Below, piece after piece: positions 1 through 9,001 of a stretch of DNA of 32,547 nucleotides. The position numbers and the translations under genes are program-made. Every line of letters starts with the position of its first letter. The first letter of the stretch is position 1. The notes beneath the pieces were generated by a model. It was not told where the DNA came from. It saw only the letters and a program-made list of their open reading frames with translations, and did no database searches. Where the stretch lies: positions 1 through 32,547 of the forward strand of contig CAMQSH010000003.1 of the NCBI GenBank assembly GCA_947036575.1, in the 5' to 3' direction. This DNA comes from an uncultured Brevinema sp. Lineage in GTDB: Bacteria; Spirochaetota; Brevinematia; Brevinematales; Brevinemataceae.

Positions 1-66
1 CTCCAAAGTATCACGATCTCTATAGTAAAAAATTCCCATTGTCTATGGAAAAATAGAATTATTAAT

Positions 67-100
67 AAAAAAAACACCTCTGTAATAGGGGTGTTTTTTG
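67..100. terminator. Rho-independent terminator after GH4 gene
   Basis: AAAACACCTCtgtaatagGGGTGTTTTTT: stem CACCTC/GGGGTG with flanking A and T runs; lies just past the minus-strand stop at 118. Confidence 0.85.
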
Positions 101-117
101 TTTAATATTTAAAAATA

Positions 118-1449
<1,332 letters not shown>

Positions 1450-1459
1450 TTATGGTATT

Positions 1460-3043
1460 TTATAATAGTTTTTCAAAAGCTTCTCTTACTTGCGGAACGG
1501 TTAATCCAACAATAATTTGAATATTGTTGTCAGATCTTACTACTCCATGAGCACCACCTATTTTAAAAGAGCTGTTGGCTTCAATCTTTTGAGGATCTTT
1601 AACACTGATTCTTAATCTAGTAGCACAATTAGTAACAGATTTGACATTTTCTTTTCCCCCAATAGCAGTTAAAAAGATGAGAGCTTGATCTTCAGATTTT
1701 GTTGTGGTTTGTTCTTCAGAAGTGATATCTTTATTTTTAAAATCTTTTTTGGTATAAAGTTTCATTTCTGACTCTTCTTCTCTTCCAGGAGTTTTAATAT
1801 TTAATTTTTCGATTAATAACTTGAACACGATAAAATAAATACCAGTAAATATTAATCCTATAATAATTTGGGTGAATATCATTTCTGAGTGATTCTGAAA
1901 TAGAGGAATCCAACTAGTAGCAAACCAATTTATTAAACCACTACCAAAATCTCCTGTAACACCAAAAGCATAAGCTACTGTTGCTAAAGTTGCAGCAAGA
2001 AGAGAATGCACTAAAAATAAAATAGGAGCTAGGAATAAAAATGTAAATTCTAAAGGCTCTGTTATTCCAGTCATCATGGCTGTTAAAGTTACAGGAATAA
2101 GTAAAGAAGCTACTCGTGTACGTTGATCTGGTTTAGCTGTAAAATAGATTGCTGCTGCAATTCCTGGAGAAGCAAAGACTTTAGACATTCCATACATACG
2201 GAAAGCGCCTTCTGGATATATATCTATCAGAGGACCGGTATGAGCTATAAAGGTTTCAAGATTTGCTGGATAATAGACAGTTAGACCTTCTGGAACTATT
2301 GCAGGACCAAAAGAAAACGGACCATAAATAAAATGATGAAGTCCTGTAGGTATGAGAGCTCTTTCTAAAAACGTAAATACCCAAACTCCAACTAATCCTG
2401 AATTTGCCATAAAGCCTTGTAAAGAGTTTATCCCCATTTGAACTTGAGGCCAAATAATAACAGTAAGTACAGAAACTGGTAACAAAACAAAGAAAGCCCG
2501 AATCACAACATAACAAGTTCCATTAAAAGTCCCCAACCACTCAGGTAATTGAGTATCAAAATATTTATTGTGAATATCCGTAACAATATAAGCGATTAAT
2601 AAAGATCCTATCATTCCTGTATCTAATGTTTTAATACCTGCTATCATTGCAAGCCCACTTCCAGGTTTTACAGCTTGAGACATATCAATTCCAACAAGTC
2701 CTCCGAATTGAGTCAAAATAGCAGAAATAAAATAGTTAAAAGTTAAATAGGATATAACAGCTCCTAAAACAGCACGTCCAGGTGCTTTTTCAGCGAGAGC
2801 AATGGGAAGCCCCAAAACAAAAACAATAGGTAATTGTCGAAAAATAGTCCATGCTCCTTCTTTGACAATATATACAATCTTAAAAAATACTCCTGAAGGA
2901 TCTGCTAGATCTCCAACAATAGAGGGGGAACTCAGGACTGTTGTAATAGCAACCATAATCCCTGCAAAAGCAAATAGCAATACAGGAACAAACATAGCTG
3001 CTCCTAATCTTGAGAAAAAAGTCATAAATTTAGAACTTTTCAT
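1460..3043 (-). CDS. PTS alpha-glucoside-type EIICB
   Basis: Multi-TM EIIC with C-terminal EIIB motif NCATRLRI. Start set at 3043 (MKSSKFMTFF...) with AAGGAGA RBS; the longer ORF start at 3118 lies in the promoter/inverted-repeat region. Confidence 0.88.
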   Translation of the reverse strand: MKSSKFMTFFSRLGAAMFVPVLLFAFAGIMVAITTVLSSPSIVGDLADPSGVFFKIVYIVKEGAWTIFRQLPIVFVLGLPIALAEKAPGRAVLGAVISYLTFNYFISAILTQFGGLVGIDMSQAVKPGSGLAMIAGIKTLDTGMIGSLLIAYIVTDIHNKYFDTQLPEWLGTFNGTCYVVIRAFFVLLPVSVLTVIIWPQVQMGINSLQGFMANSGLVGVWVFTFLERALIPTGLHHFIYGPFSFGPAIVPEGLTVYYPANLETFIAHTGPLIDIYPEGAFRMYGMSKVFASPGIAAAIYFTAKPDQRTRVASLLIPVTLTAMMTGITEPLEFTFLFLAPILFLVHSLLAATLATVAYAFGVTGDFGSGLINWFATSWIPLFQNHSEMIFTQIIIGLIFTGIYFIVFKLLIEKLNIKTPGREEESEMKLYTKKDFKNKDITSEEQTTTKSEDQALIFLTAIGGKENVKSVTNCATRLRISVKDPQKIEANSSFKIGGAHGVVRSDNNIQIIVGLTVPQVREAFEKLL

Positions 3044-3073
3044 AAATATCTCCTTATATAAATAAAAACAACA

Positions 3074-3117
3074 TGTATTATATAAAAAGATACAAGCTGT
3101 TCTTTTTATATAATACA
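3074..3117. promoter_or_regulatory. 17-bp perfect inverted repeat (10-bp spacer) overlapping the PTS promoter -10
   Basis: TGTATTATATAAAAAGA (3074-3090) is the exact reverse complement of TCTTTTTATATAATACA (3101-3117). Confidence 0.75.
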
Positions 3118-3137
3118 ATATGTGTGTATAAAGTCAA
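3110..3137 (-). promoter_or_regulatory. Sigma70-like promoter for PTS operon
   Basis: Minus strand TTGACT-16-TATTAT (-35 at 3132-3137, -10 at 3110-3115). Confidence 0.6.
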
Positions 3138-3196
3138 TCTATAAAAAGGAATAAAAAATATATATATGTAAAATATTGTTTTATAATGAGTTGTGA

Positions 3197-3934
3197 TTAT
3201 TTTTCAATGTGAATAAGGAATTGATGATCTACTGGATTCTTGAATGCTTCTGTGTATTCAAAGATTTCCCCTGTATCAAAATAGCTCGTTGTTGTAGTGA
3301 TAATGAGAGGAGTATTTAAAGGAATATTTAAAATATCAGCGATTTCTGGAGTTGGGTGAGCTGGAATAAGCTCTAAATCATGACTTTTGATTTTTCTATT
3401 TTTTTGTTGAGTAATGTATTCATATTTTGAGTGAGAAAGAATCTCTATACTTAGCTCAGGAAACAAAGAAACTGGCATATAGCCGATTTCGATAGAATGG
3501 ACAAAATTATTCAAATAACGGATTCTTTTAGTGAAATAAACTAAAGCATCAAGTTCTATATTTAATTTTTTTGCATGGAATGTGTTTGCTGCTTGAATAC
3601 GAAAGTCTAGGACTTTAGTAAAAGGAATAGATTTTTCTTTTTTGGCTAATTCATGAAAACTATAAACAAAATTGAGAGAATGTTGTCTTCTTTTGTTAGA
3701 ACGAATATACCTACCACTTCCATGAACAGAATAGATTTTCTCACTTTCTACAAGCTCTGCTAAGGCTCTTCTTATTGTTGTTCTACTGACTTGATAATGA
3801 GATGCGAGTTGATTCTCTGATGGAATAATCTCATGATCTTGTTTTGAACTGATAAAATCTTGATAAATATGGTCTGCGATTTTAGAAAATAATTTTTGTT
3901 TTATTACTTGATAGGAAGTGTTTTTTTTAGACAT
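3197..3934 (-). CDS. GntR-family transcriptional regulator with UTRA domain
   Basis: wHTH SENQLASHYQVSRTTIRRALAELVESEKIYSVHGSGRYI and C-terminal UTRA-like domain. Confidence 0.9.
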   Translation of the reverse strand: MSKKNTSYQVIKQKLFSKIADHIYQDFISSKQDHEIIPSENQLASHYQVSRTTIRRALAELVESEKIYSVHGSGRYIRSNKRRQHSLNFVYSFHELAKKEKSIPFTKVLDFRIQAANTFHAKKLNIELDALVYFTKRIRYLNNFVHSIEIGYMPVSLFPELSIEILSHSKYEYITQQKNRKIKSHDLELIPAHPTPEIADILNIPLNTPLIITTTTSYFDTGEIFEYTEAFKNPVDHQFLIHIEK

Positions 3935-4031
3935 TATAATTTCTCTATTTTTTTGTTATATTATATATTATGATCTGGAGATTTGCAATCTACCAATGAG
4001 TATTCTTATTTAGTCATACTTACAAAAATAA

Positions 4032-4066
4032 AAAACACCACCCTAATAATAAGGTGGTAGGTTTTT
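4032..4066. terminator. Rho-independent terminator
   Basis: AAAAACACCACCctaataataaGGTGGTaGGTTTTT. Confidence 0.75.
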
Positions 4067-4113
4067 GTTTTTATACAATAATTATTTTGTTTGTCTTATT
4101 AAGATAATCTAAT

Positions 4114-4770
4114 TTACTCGCTACCAAAAGTAAAGCCAAAGGTAATTGAGGTGTTAAATCCTGGTAAAAAATGGCTAAAATTTAATAATTCAAATTTATT
4201 TCTCCAACCTATAGTAAATCCATTATTCATTATATATTGTATACCTGGAAATATGTAATATACTCCTAAGCTGAGGGAATTTCTTCCTTCTAATGTTTCT
4301 GATCTATTGAGATAATATTTAGTATCGGCAGCTCCAAAGTGTACTCCAACCCCAAGTATATCAAACATTATTCTACCTGATTCTAGCTGGCGTCCTACAG
4401 TATAGGCCATTGCAAATTCACCATATATCTTTTCAAAAGTTTGATTATATATCGTATCGTAATCTCCTTCTAAAAAACTCATAGAAAAACCTGCTCTCAT
4501 ATCAAAACCATGTACCATATTATTTTTACGTACACTATGAAAAAGGTATCCTATTTCTAGGGTAAACATCCCACCATCCACCGATACTGCAGGTCGTGCA
4601 GGAGATTCTATAGTCCCCCACCAAAAATCTGTTGTATAGGCATCTCGTCCACCTCTAGAAGCTGTTTGATATCCACCACCGATATTAATCTGTAGATTGT
4701 GTCTTCCGATCTTTGCGTAAGACATGGTACTTATTATAAGTAAAGCACATAATAAAGTAATTCTTTTCAT
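4114..4770 (-). CDS. Exported outer-membrane beta-barrel-like protein
   Basis: Signal peptide MKRITLLCALLIISTMSYA; Gly/aromatic-rich alternating strands; RBS AGGGGGT before 4770. Confidence 0.6.
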   Translation of the reverse strand: MKRITLLCALLIISTMSYAKIGRHNLQINIGGGYQTASRGGRDAYTTDFWWGTIESPARPAVSVDGGMFTLEIGYLFHSVRKNNMVHGFDMRAGFSMSFLEGDYDTIYNQTFEKIYGEFAMAYTVGRQLESGRIMFDILGVGVHFGAADTKYYLNRSETLEGRNSLSLGVYYIFPGIQYIMNNGFTIGWRNKFELLNFSHFLPGFNTSITFGFTFGSE

Positions 4771-4810
4771 TTTATTTACCCCCTTATATAACAAAAATAT
4801 TTTATTAATT

Positions 4811-4839
4811 ATTATAGTATTATACTAATAGATTGTCAA
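4811..4839 (-). promoter_or_regulatory. Consensus sigma70-like promoter for the 4770 gene
   Basis: Minus strand TTGACA-17-TATAAT (-35 at 4834-4839, -10 at 4811-4816). Confidence 0.75.
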
Positions 4840-4866
4840 TAACTATCTATTAGTATAATACTATAA
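4812..4866. promoter_or_regulatory. 22-bp perfect inverted repeat whose arms contain 13-bp palindromes
   Basis: TTATAGTATTATACTAATAGAT (4812-4833) / ATCTATTAGTATAATACTATAA (4845-4866), 11-bp spacer. Confidence 0.8.
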
Positions 4867-4871
4867 AGCTA

Positions 4872-4899
4872 TTGCTATTATAAAAAAGTATGATATAAT
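4872..4899 (+). promoter_or_regulatory. Candidate promoter for the PTS EIIC gene
   Basis: TTGCTA-16-TATAAT upstream of ATG 4932. Confidence 0.5.
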
Positions 4900-4931
4900 A
4901 AATTAATAATAATATATTATAGGAGTTTCGA

Positions 4932-6197
4932 ATGTCTTTTGAACAAAAATTTTTAAGTGCTGCTAATGCGTTTTCAACACAACGGCATATTAATGCTGTT
5001 AGGAATTCGTTTTATAAGTTAATGCCTCTCATTCTTATTGCATCATTTTATGTACTGATTAACAATGTTTTTTTTCCATTGTTTGCGGACAATGCTTTTA
5101 TCCAATCTTTTAAAGATGTTGGAGATAGAGTATTTCGTGGAACATTAGGAATTATGTCCTTACTCTCTGCCTTTATAACTGCTTTCTATTTAGCAGAATC
5201 TTATAAAGAAGAGGGTATTTTTTATGGAGCAACAGCTCTTGGTTGTTTAGTAGCTTTACTTCCTGGTGCACCTATGGTCACTGTAGAGGGTGTTACTGGA
5301 GGTGTTTGGGGGATTTTAACATTTGCTGATACTTCTGCTTCTGGATTATTTGTAGCTATTCTTACAGCTATTGTGAGCACAGAATTATTGAGATCATTTT
5401 CCAAAGTTAAAGCACTTCTTATTACTCTTCCTGATTCAGTCCCACCAGCTGTAGCAAAATCTTTTTCTGCTCTTGTTCCTATTTTATTAACTTTCACTAT
5501 TTTTTCAGTTTTTGCTTATATTCTAAATTATGCTTGGGGAACAACTCTTTCTAATATCATTACAACAACCATACAAACTCCTCTTGTTAGTATTTTTCAA
5601 ACACCAATTGGATTGATGGCTGTTGTAGTATTAAAAAATCTTCTTTGGGGATTTGGTTTACATGGATCTTTTGTTCTTGGTCCCATTACAGAACCTACTC
5701 TTCTTATTGCAATTCAAGAAAATATCGCTAATATACAAGCAGGACTTGAGCCAACATTTATTGTTACAAAGCCTTTCTTAGATGCTTTTGCTAATTTTGG
5801 AGGTTCTGGTGGTACTTTTGGTTTAATTTTGGCACTGCTTATTTTCTCCAAAAGAGAGGATGAAAAACTTATTGGTAAATTAAGTCTTACTCCTGGGTTA
5901 TTCAATATCAATGAGCCTCTTATGTTTGGACTTCCTATTGTGTTAAATCCTGTTTATATAATTCCTGTTATTATTACGCCTATCGTAACAACTTTGATTG
6001 CTTATATTGCAACAGCTATGGGGCTTATTAATAAAACAATTGTATTAGTTCCTTGGACAACACCACCAGTGTTATCAGCATACCTTGCTACAGGAAATGA
6101 TATTAGAGCAGCGATTTTATCTATGGTATTAATTGTAATTTCTACTCTTATTTTTGCTCCTTTTGTTATGATATCTAATAAAATGCTCAAAAAATAA
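4932..6197 (+). CDS. PTS sugar transporter EIIC, cellobiose/lactose (CelB-like) family
   Basis: ~10 TM EIIC with GLHGSFVLGPITEP and FNINEPLMFGLPIVLNP motifs; RBS AGGAG. Confidence 0.85.
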   Translation: MSFEQKFLSAANAFSTQRHINAVRNSFYKLMPLILIASFYVLINNVFFPLFADNAFIQSFKDVGDRVFRGTLGIMSLLSAFITAFYLAESYKEEGIFYGATALGCLVALLPGAPMVTVEGVTGGVWGILTFADTSASGLFVAILTAIVSTELLRSFSKVKALLITLPDSVPPAVAKSFSALVPILLTFTIFSVFAYILNYAWGTTLSNIITTTIQTPLVSIFQTPIGLMAVVVLKNLLWGFGLHGSFVLGPITEPTLLIAIQENIANIQAGLEPTFIVTKPFLDAFANFGGSGGTFGLILALLIFSKREDEKLIGKLSLTPGLFNINEPLMFGLPIVLNPVYIIPVIITPIVTTLIAYIATAMGLINKTIVLVPWTTPPVLSAYLATGNDIRAAILSMVLIVISTLIFAPFVMISNKMLKK

Positions 6198-6210
6198 ACT
6201 TTAAAATATA

Positions 6211-6245
6211 AAAATACCACCTATTAATAAGGTGGTGTTTTTTTG
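6211..6245. terminator. Bidirectional terminator between convergent genes
   Basis: AAAATACCACCtattaataaGGTGGTGTTTTTTT. Confidence 0.8.
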
Positions 6246-6254
6246 TTTAATTTA

Positions 6255-6527
6255 TTATTGAAAACTCTCTAAATATTTGAAAATTTCTTTAGATTGAGCA
6301 TAATGTATAGCCTTCTTTCCATCATAATCTCTTACGTTAATATTACTATTATCTGCCAAATATTTTACTATCTCTAAATGACCACAAGCTGAAGCATACA
6401 TTAAAGCTGTCCACCCACTACTATCTTTAGTAAGATTAATATCAGTACCATTTTTTATACATCTTTGCACACCAGTTAGATCACCATTTTTTGCACTTTC
6501 AAGAAGATTGTCAATATTATTTTTCAT
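6255..6527 (-). CDS. Small ankyrin-repeat protein
   Basis: Ankyrin repeats (GWTALMYASACGHLEIVKYL); start at internal Met MKNNIDN. Confidence 0.75.
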   Translation of the reverse strand: MKNNIDNLLESAKNGDLTGVQRCIKNGTDINLTKDSSGWTALMYASACGHLEIVKYLADNSNINVRDYDGKKAIHYAQSKEIFKYLESFQ

Positions 6528-6577
6528 TTGAAATCTCGTTATCAATTTCTATATTATTTTTTAATATAAATTTTCTA

Positions 6578-7786
6578 CTACTTAGCACCTACAGCCTTGA
6601 GTAAGTCTATAATTTCCAAATCACCATTCTCTAAAGCCCATGTTAAAGGAGAGCCACCATCATTATCTTTAGTATTAACATCAGCCCCACCATCTATAAG
6701 TAATTTTGTTATATCTTTATAGTTCATCAAAATAGCAAAGGATAAAACAGACTGATTATGATTATCTTTATATTTGACATTGAGATCTGCTCCACTTTTT
6801 ACAAGTGATGCTACTACTCCCGTGTGCTTCCCATAAACAGCCCACATCAAAGGAGTCAAATTATCTCTAGTATCTTTAATATTAACATCCGCCCCATTTT
6901 TTAGAAGTATGTCCACGACACTAGTATGACCATTCATTGACGCATACATTAAAGGTGTTATTCCACTGGTGTCTTTTATATTAACAGGAACACTTTTTTT
7001 GATAAGCATATCTACTATATCAGCATGACCATGCCCTGAAGTCCACATCAAAGCATTTTGATCGTGTTTGTTTTTAGCGTTAATATCTACATCTTCTTGG
7101 ATAAGCATTTTTATTATATCTGCATTACCATTTACAGAAGCATACATCAAAGTAGTTGAGCCATTCTTATCTGCTAGGTGAGCATCAGCTCCATTTTGCA
7201 TTAAGAATTCAACAATATTTTTATTACCACTTATAGACGCTGTCATCAAGGGTGTTACCCTTTTAGTACCTCTTTCGTTGACATCTCTTCCCTCTTTAAT
7301 AAAAGCTTGCACTTTTTGTAGATCTCCTATTCCTGCTGCATCCCAAAAATCAACAGTAGCTCCATTATTAAGAAGGAGTTGGGTAATATCTTTATGTCCA
7401 GCATAATAAGCCTGTCTCAAGAGCGTTTTCCCATCATCTAATTTAATAGAAATATCTGCCCCAGCATCTATGAGTAGTTTTACAATTTCTGTATATCCTT
7501 GTTGAGTTGCTAACATCAAAGCAGTCATTCCATCATTATTAGCTATATCAAGATCAGCGCCTTCTTTGATAAGGAATTTTACAATATCAGGATGTCCAAT
7601 ATAAGAAGCCCACATTAAACTGGTAAAGCCCCTATCATTAGTAGCATTAATATTTACTCCGTCTTTGATCAAAGTTTCAACTTTATTCAAATCTCCGTAA
7701 AAAGTAGCTGAAAACAACTCCTCATTTGAGTTATTACTACAAGATATGAAAGATAATAATAGTATAAATAATAATATTTTTTTCAT
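6578..7786 (-). CDS. Ankyrin-repeat lipoprotein
   Basis: Signal peptide with lipobox LLLSFISC followed by about 11 ankyrin repeats. Confidence 0.9.
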   Translation of the reverse strand: MKKILLFILLLSFISCSNNSNEELFSATFYGDLNKVETLIKDGVNINATNDRGFTSLMWASYIGHPDIVKFLIKEGADLDIANNDGMTALMLATQQGYTEIVKLLIDAGADISIKLDDGKTLLRQAYYAGHKDITQLLLNNGATVDFWDAAGIGDLQKVQAFIKEGRDVNERGTKRVTPLMTASISGNKNIVEFLMQNGADAHLADKNGSTTLMYASVNGNADIIKMLIQEDVDINAKNKHDQNALMWTSGHGHADIVDMLIKKSVPVNIKDTSGITPLMYASMNGHTSVVDILLKNGADVNIKDTRDNLTPLMWAVYGKHTGVVASLVKSGADLNVKYKDNHNQSVLSFAILMNYKDITKLLIDGGADVNTKDNDGGSPLTWALENGDLEIIDLLKAVGAK

Positions 7787-7864
7787 AATTACTCCTTTAG
7801 AACCACAGGAATGTTAATAACATGTGGCTTCTTATACAGAATTTTTATAGAATAATTCTGTATA
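7787..7864 (-). promoter_or_regulatory. Structured 5' leader: IR motif (7831-7864) plus CCACA/TGTGG hairpin and extended RBS
   Basis: Leader halves recur upstream of the genes at 8796 and 30644 (see findings). Confidence 0.55.
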
Positions 7865-7905
7865 CCTACTATTATCGGTATAATAAAGTTTTAATTTAGA
7901 CAAAG

Positions 7906-7936
7906 AAACACCACACTAATCATAAAGACGGTGTTT
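7906..7936. terminator. Rho-independent terminator
   Basis: AAACACC...GGTGTTTT. Confidence 0.6.
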
Positions 7937-7942
7937 TAATTT

Positions 7943-8796
7943 TTATAACCTATCAAATATATTTTTTAAAGCCTTATGATAAGCTTCAGGATCTTCCAAA
8001 TCTGCTAAATGTCCTGCATTTTCAATCCAAAAAAGATCTTTATCTGGAGCTTGGATCTTTGAGTAATATTTTTCTGTTAAAACACTAGGAACTTGCCAAT
8101 CGTTTCGACCACAGATAAAAAAAACAGGAACATCAAACTCTAAATAGTCACTAGTATCATAGCTTAAAAGAAATTGCATAATATTATTGTTTGTTTTTAG
8201 TCCCGTAAAAAGTATAGGGATGTCTCTCATCGAAAACACAGGGCTTTTAAAAAATAGAGAGAGCAGTTTAAAAAATCCATCTCTATGTCCTGCAAGTTTG
8301 TATTTTAATTGTATCCCTCTCATGCGTACTACTAATCTCATAACATTCTCTTCATTAAAAGAATAGGGATAATCAGACATTTCTTGAAGATTTTTTAAGG
8401 TTTTAAGATCATTTTTTTGCTTTACCAAATCCAAACAATAATCATATCCGACTTTCTCTCCTTGTATAAATCCGACAACTTGTCCCATTCCCACGAACGC
8501 TGCGACTGTATTTGGAAAACGCTTTATGTATTCAATTCCCATATTAGTGCTTCTAAGGAAATATCTTGTGGATTTGATTTATTTTTACTTTGTGTTTTTC
8601 CTGTGCCTCGTTGATCATAATAGACAAAACTATAAGGTAGATTTTGCTTTATTGTTTTATAAACAAAATGAGCTTCTGAACTACCTGGACCACCATGCAA
8701 AAACAAGACGACTTCACTAGAATTTTCTACAGGATATTGCAAAAAATATTGTTTTATTCCATTTATTAAAATGTATTCTTCTGTAAATGCTTTCAT
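7943..8796 (-). pseudogene. Alpha/beta hydrolase (prolyl-aminopeptidase-like) with internal deletion and frameshift
   Basis: ORF 8796-8524 has the oxyanion HGGPGSSE and YDQRGTGKTQS motifs and ends ...ALIWELNT*; ORF 8542-7943 resumes GIEYIKRFPN and keeps the Asp (CGRNDWQVP) and His (AGHLADLEDP) regions; the GxSxG nucleophile segment is absent. Confidence 0.8.
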
Positions 8797-8846
8797 TTTA
8801 AATCTCCATTTAAAAAATAAGAAGTGCGAAGCTACGACACTATTGT

Positions 8847-8878
8847 CTTATACAGAATTTTCATAGAATAATTCTATA
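8847..8878 (-). promoter_or_regulatory. Second copy of the leader IR motif
   Basis: CTTATACAGAATTTTCATAGAATAATTCTATA, 30/32 identical to 7831-7862. Confidence 0.6.
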
Positions 8879-8890
8879 ATTCTATATTTT

Positions 8891-8919
8891 ATTATATCTT
8901 TATAATAACTAATTGTCAA
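8891..8919 (-). promoter_or_regulatory. Consensus sigma70-like promoter for the hydrolase
   Basis: Minus strand TTGACA-17-TATAAT. Confidence 0.7.
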
Positions 8920-8935
8920 TAGTCACCTATATACA

Positions 8936-8968
8936 AAAAGCCCTCTCATTTTCAGAGAAGGCTTTTTT
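8936..8968. terminator. Rho-independent terminator after brnQ
   Basis: AAAAAGCCcTCTCattttcaGAGAaGGCTTTTTT. Confidence 0.8.
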
Positions 8969-9001
8969 GGTATCGAAGATACTTATTTAATTATTAATAT
9001 T

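Noticed and set aside
1-39. Possible partial minus-strand CDS (MGIFYYRDRDTLE...)
   Set aside because: Only 13 codons before the window edge and no convincing RBS.
2256-2516. 86-aa minus-strand ORF inside EIICB
   Set aside because: Alternate frame of a clear EIIC coding region; Cys/Phe-rich shadow ORF.
6255-7786. Defence or toxin-immunity island based on ankyrin proteins
   Set aside because: No toxin, nuclease or NTPase neighbour at this locus; ankyrin repeats alone are not evidence of defence.
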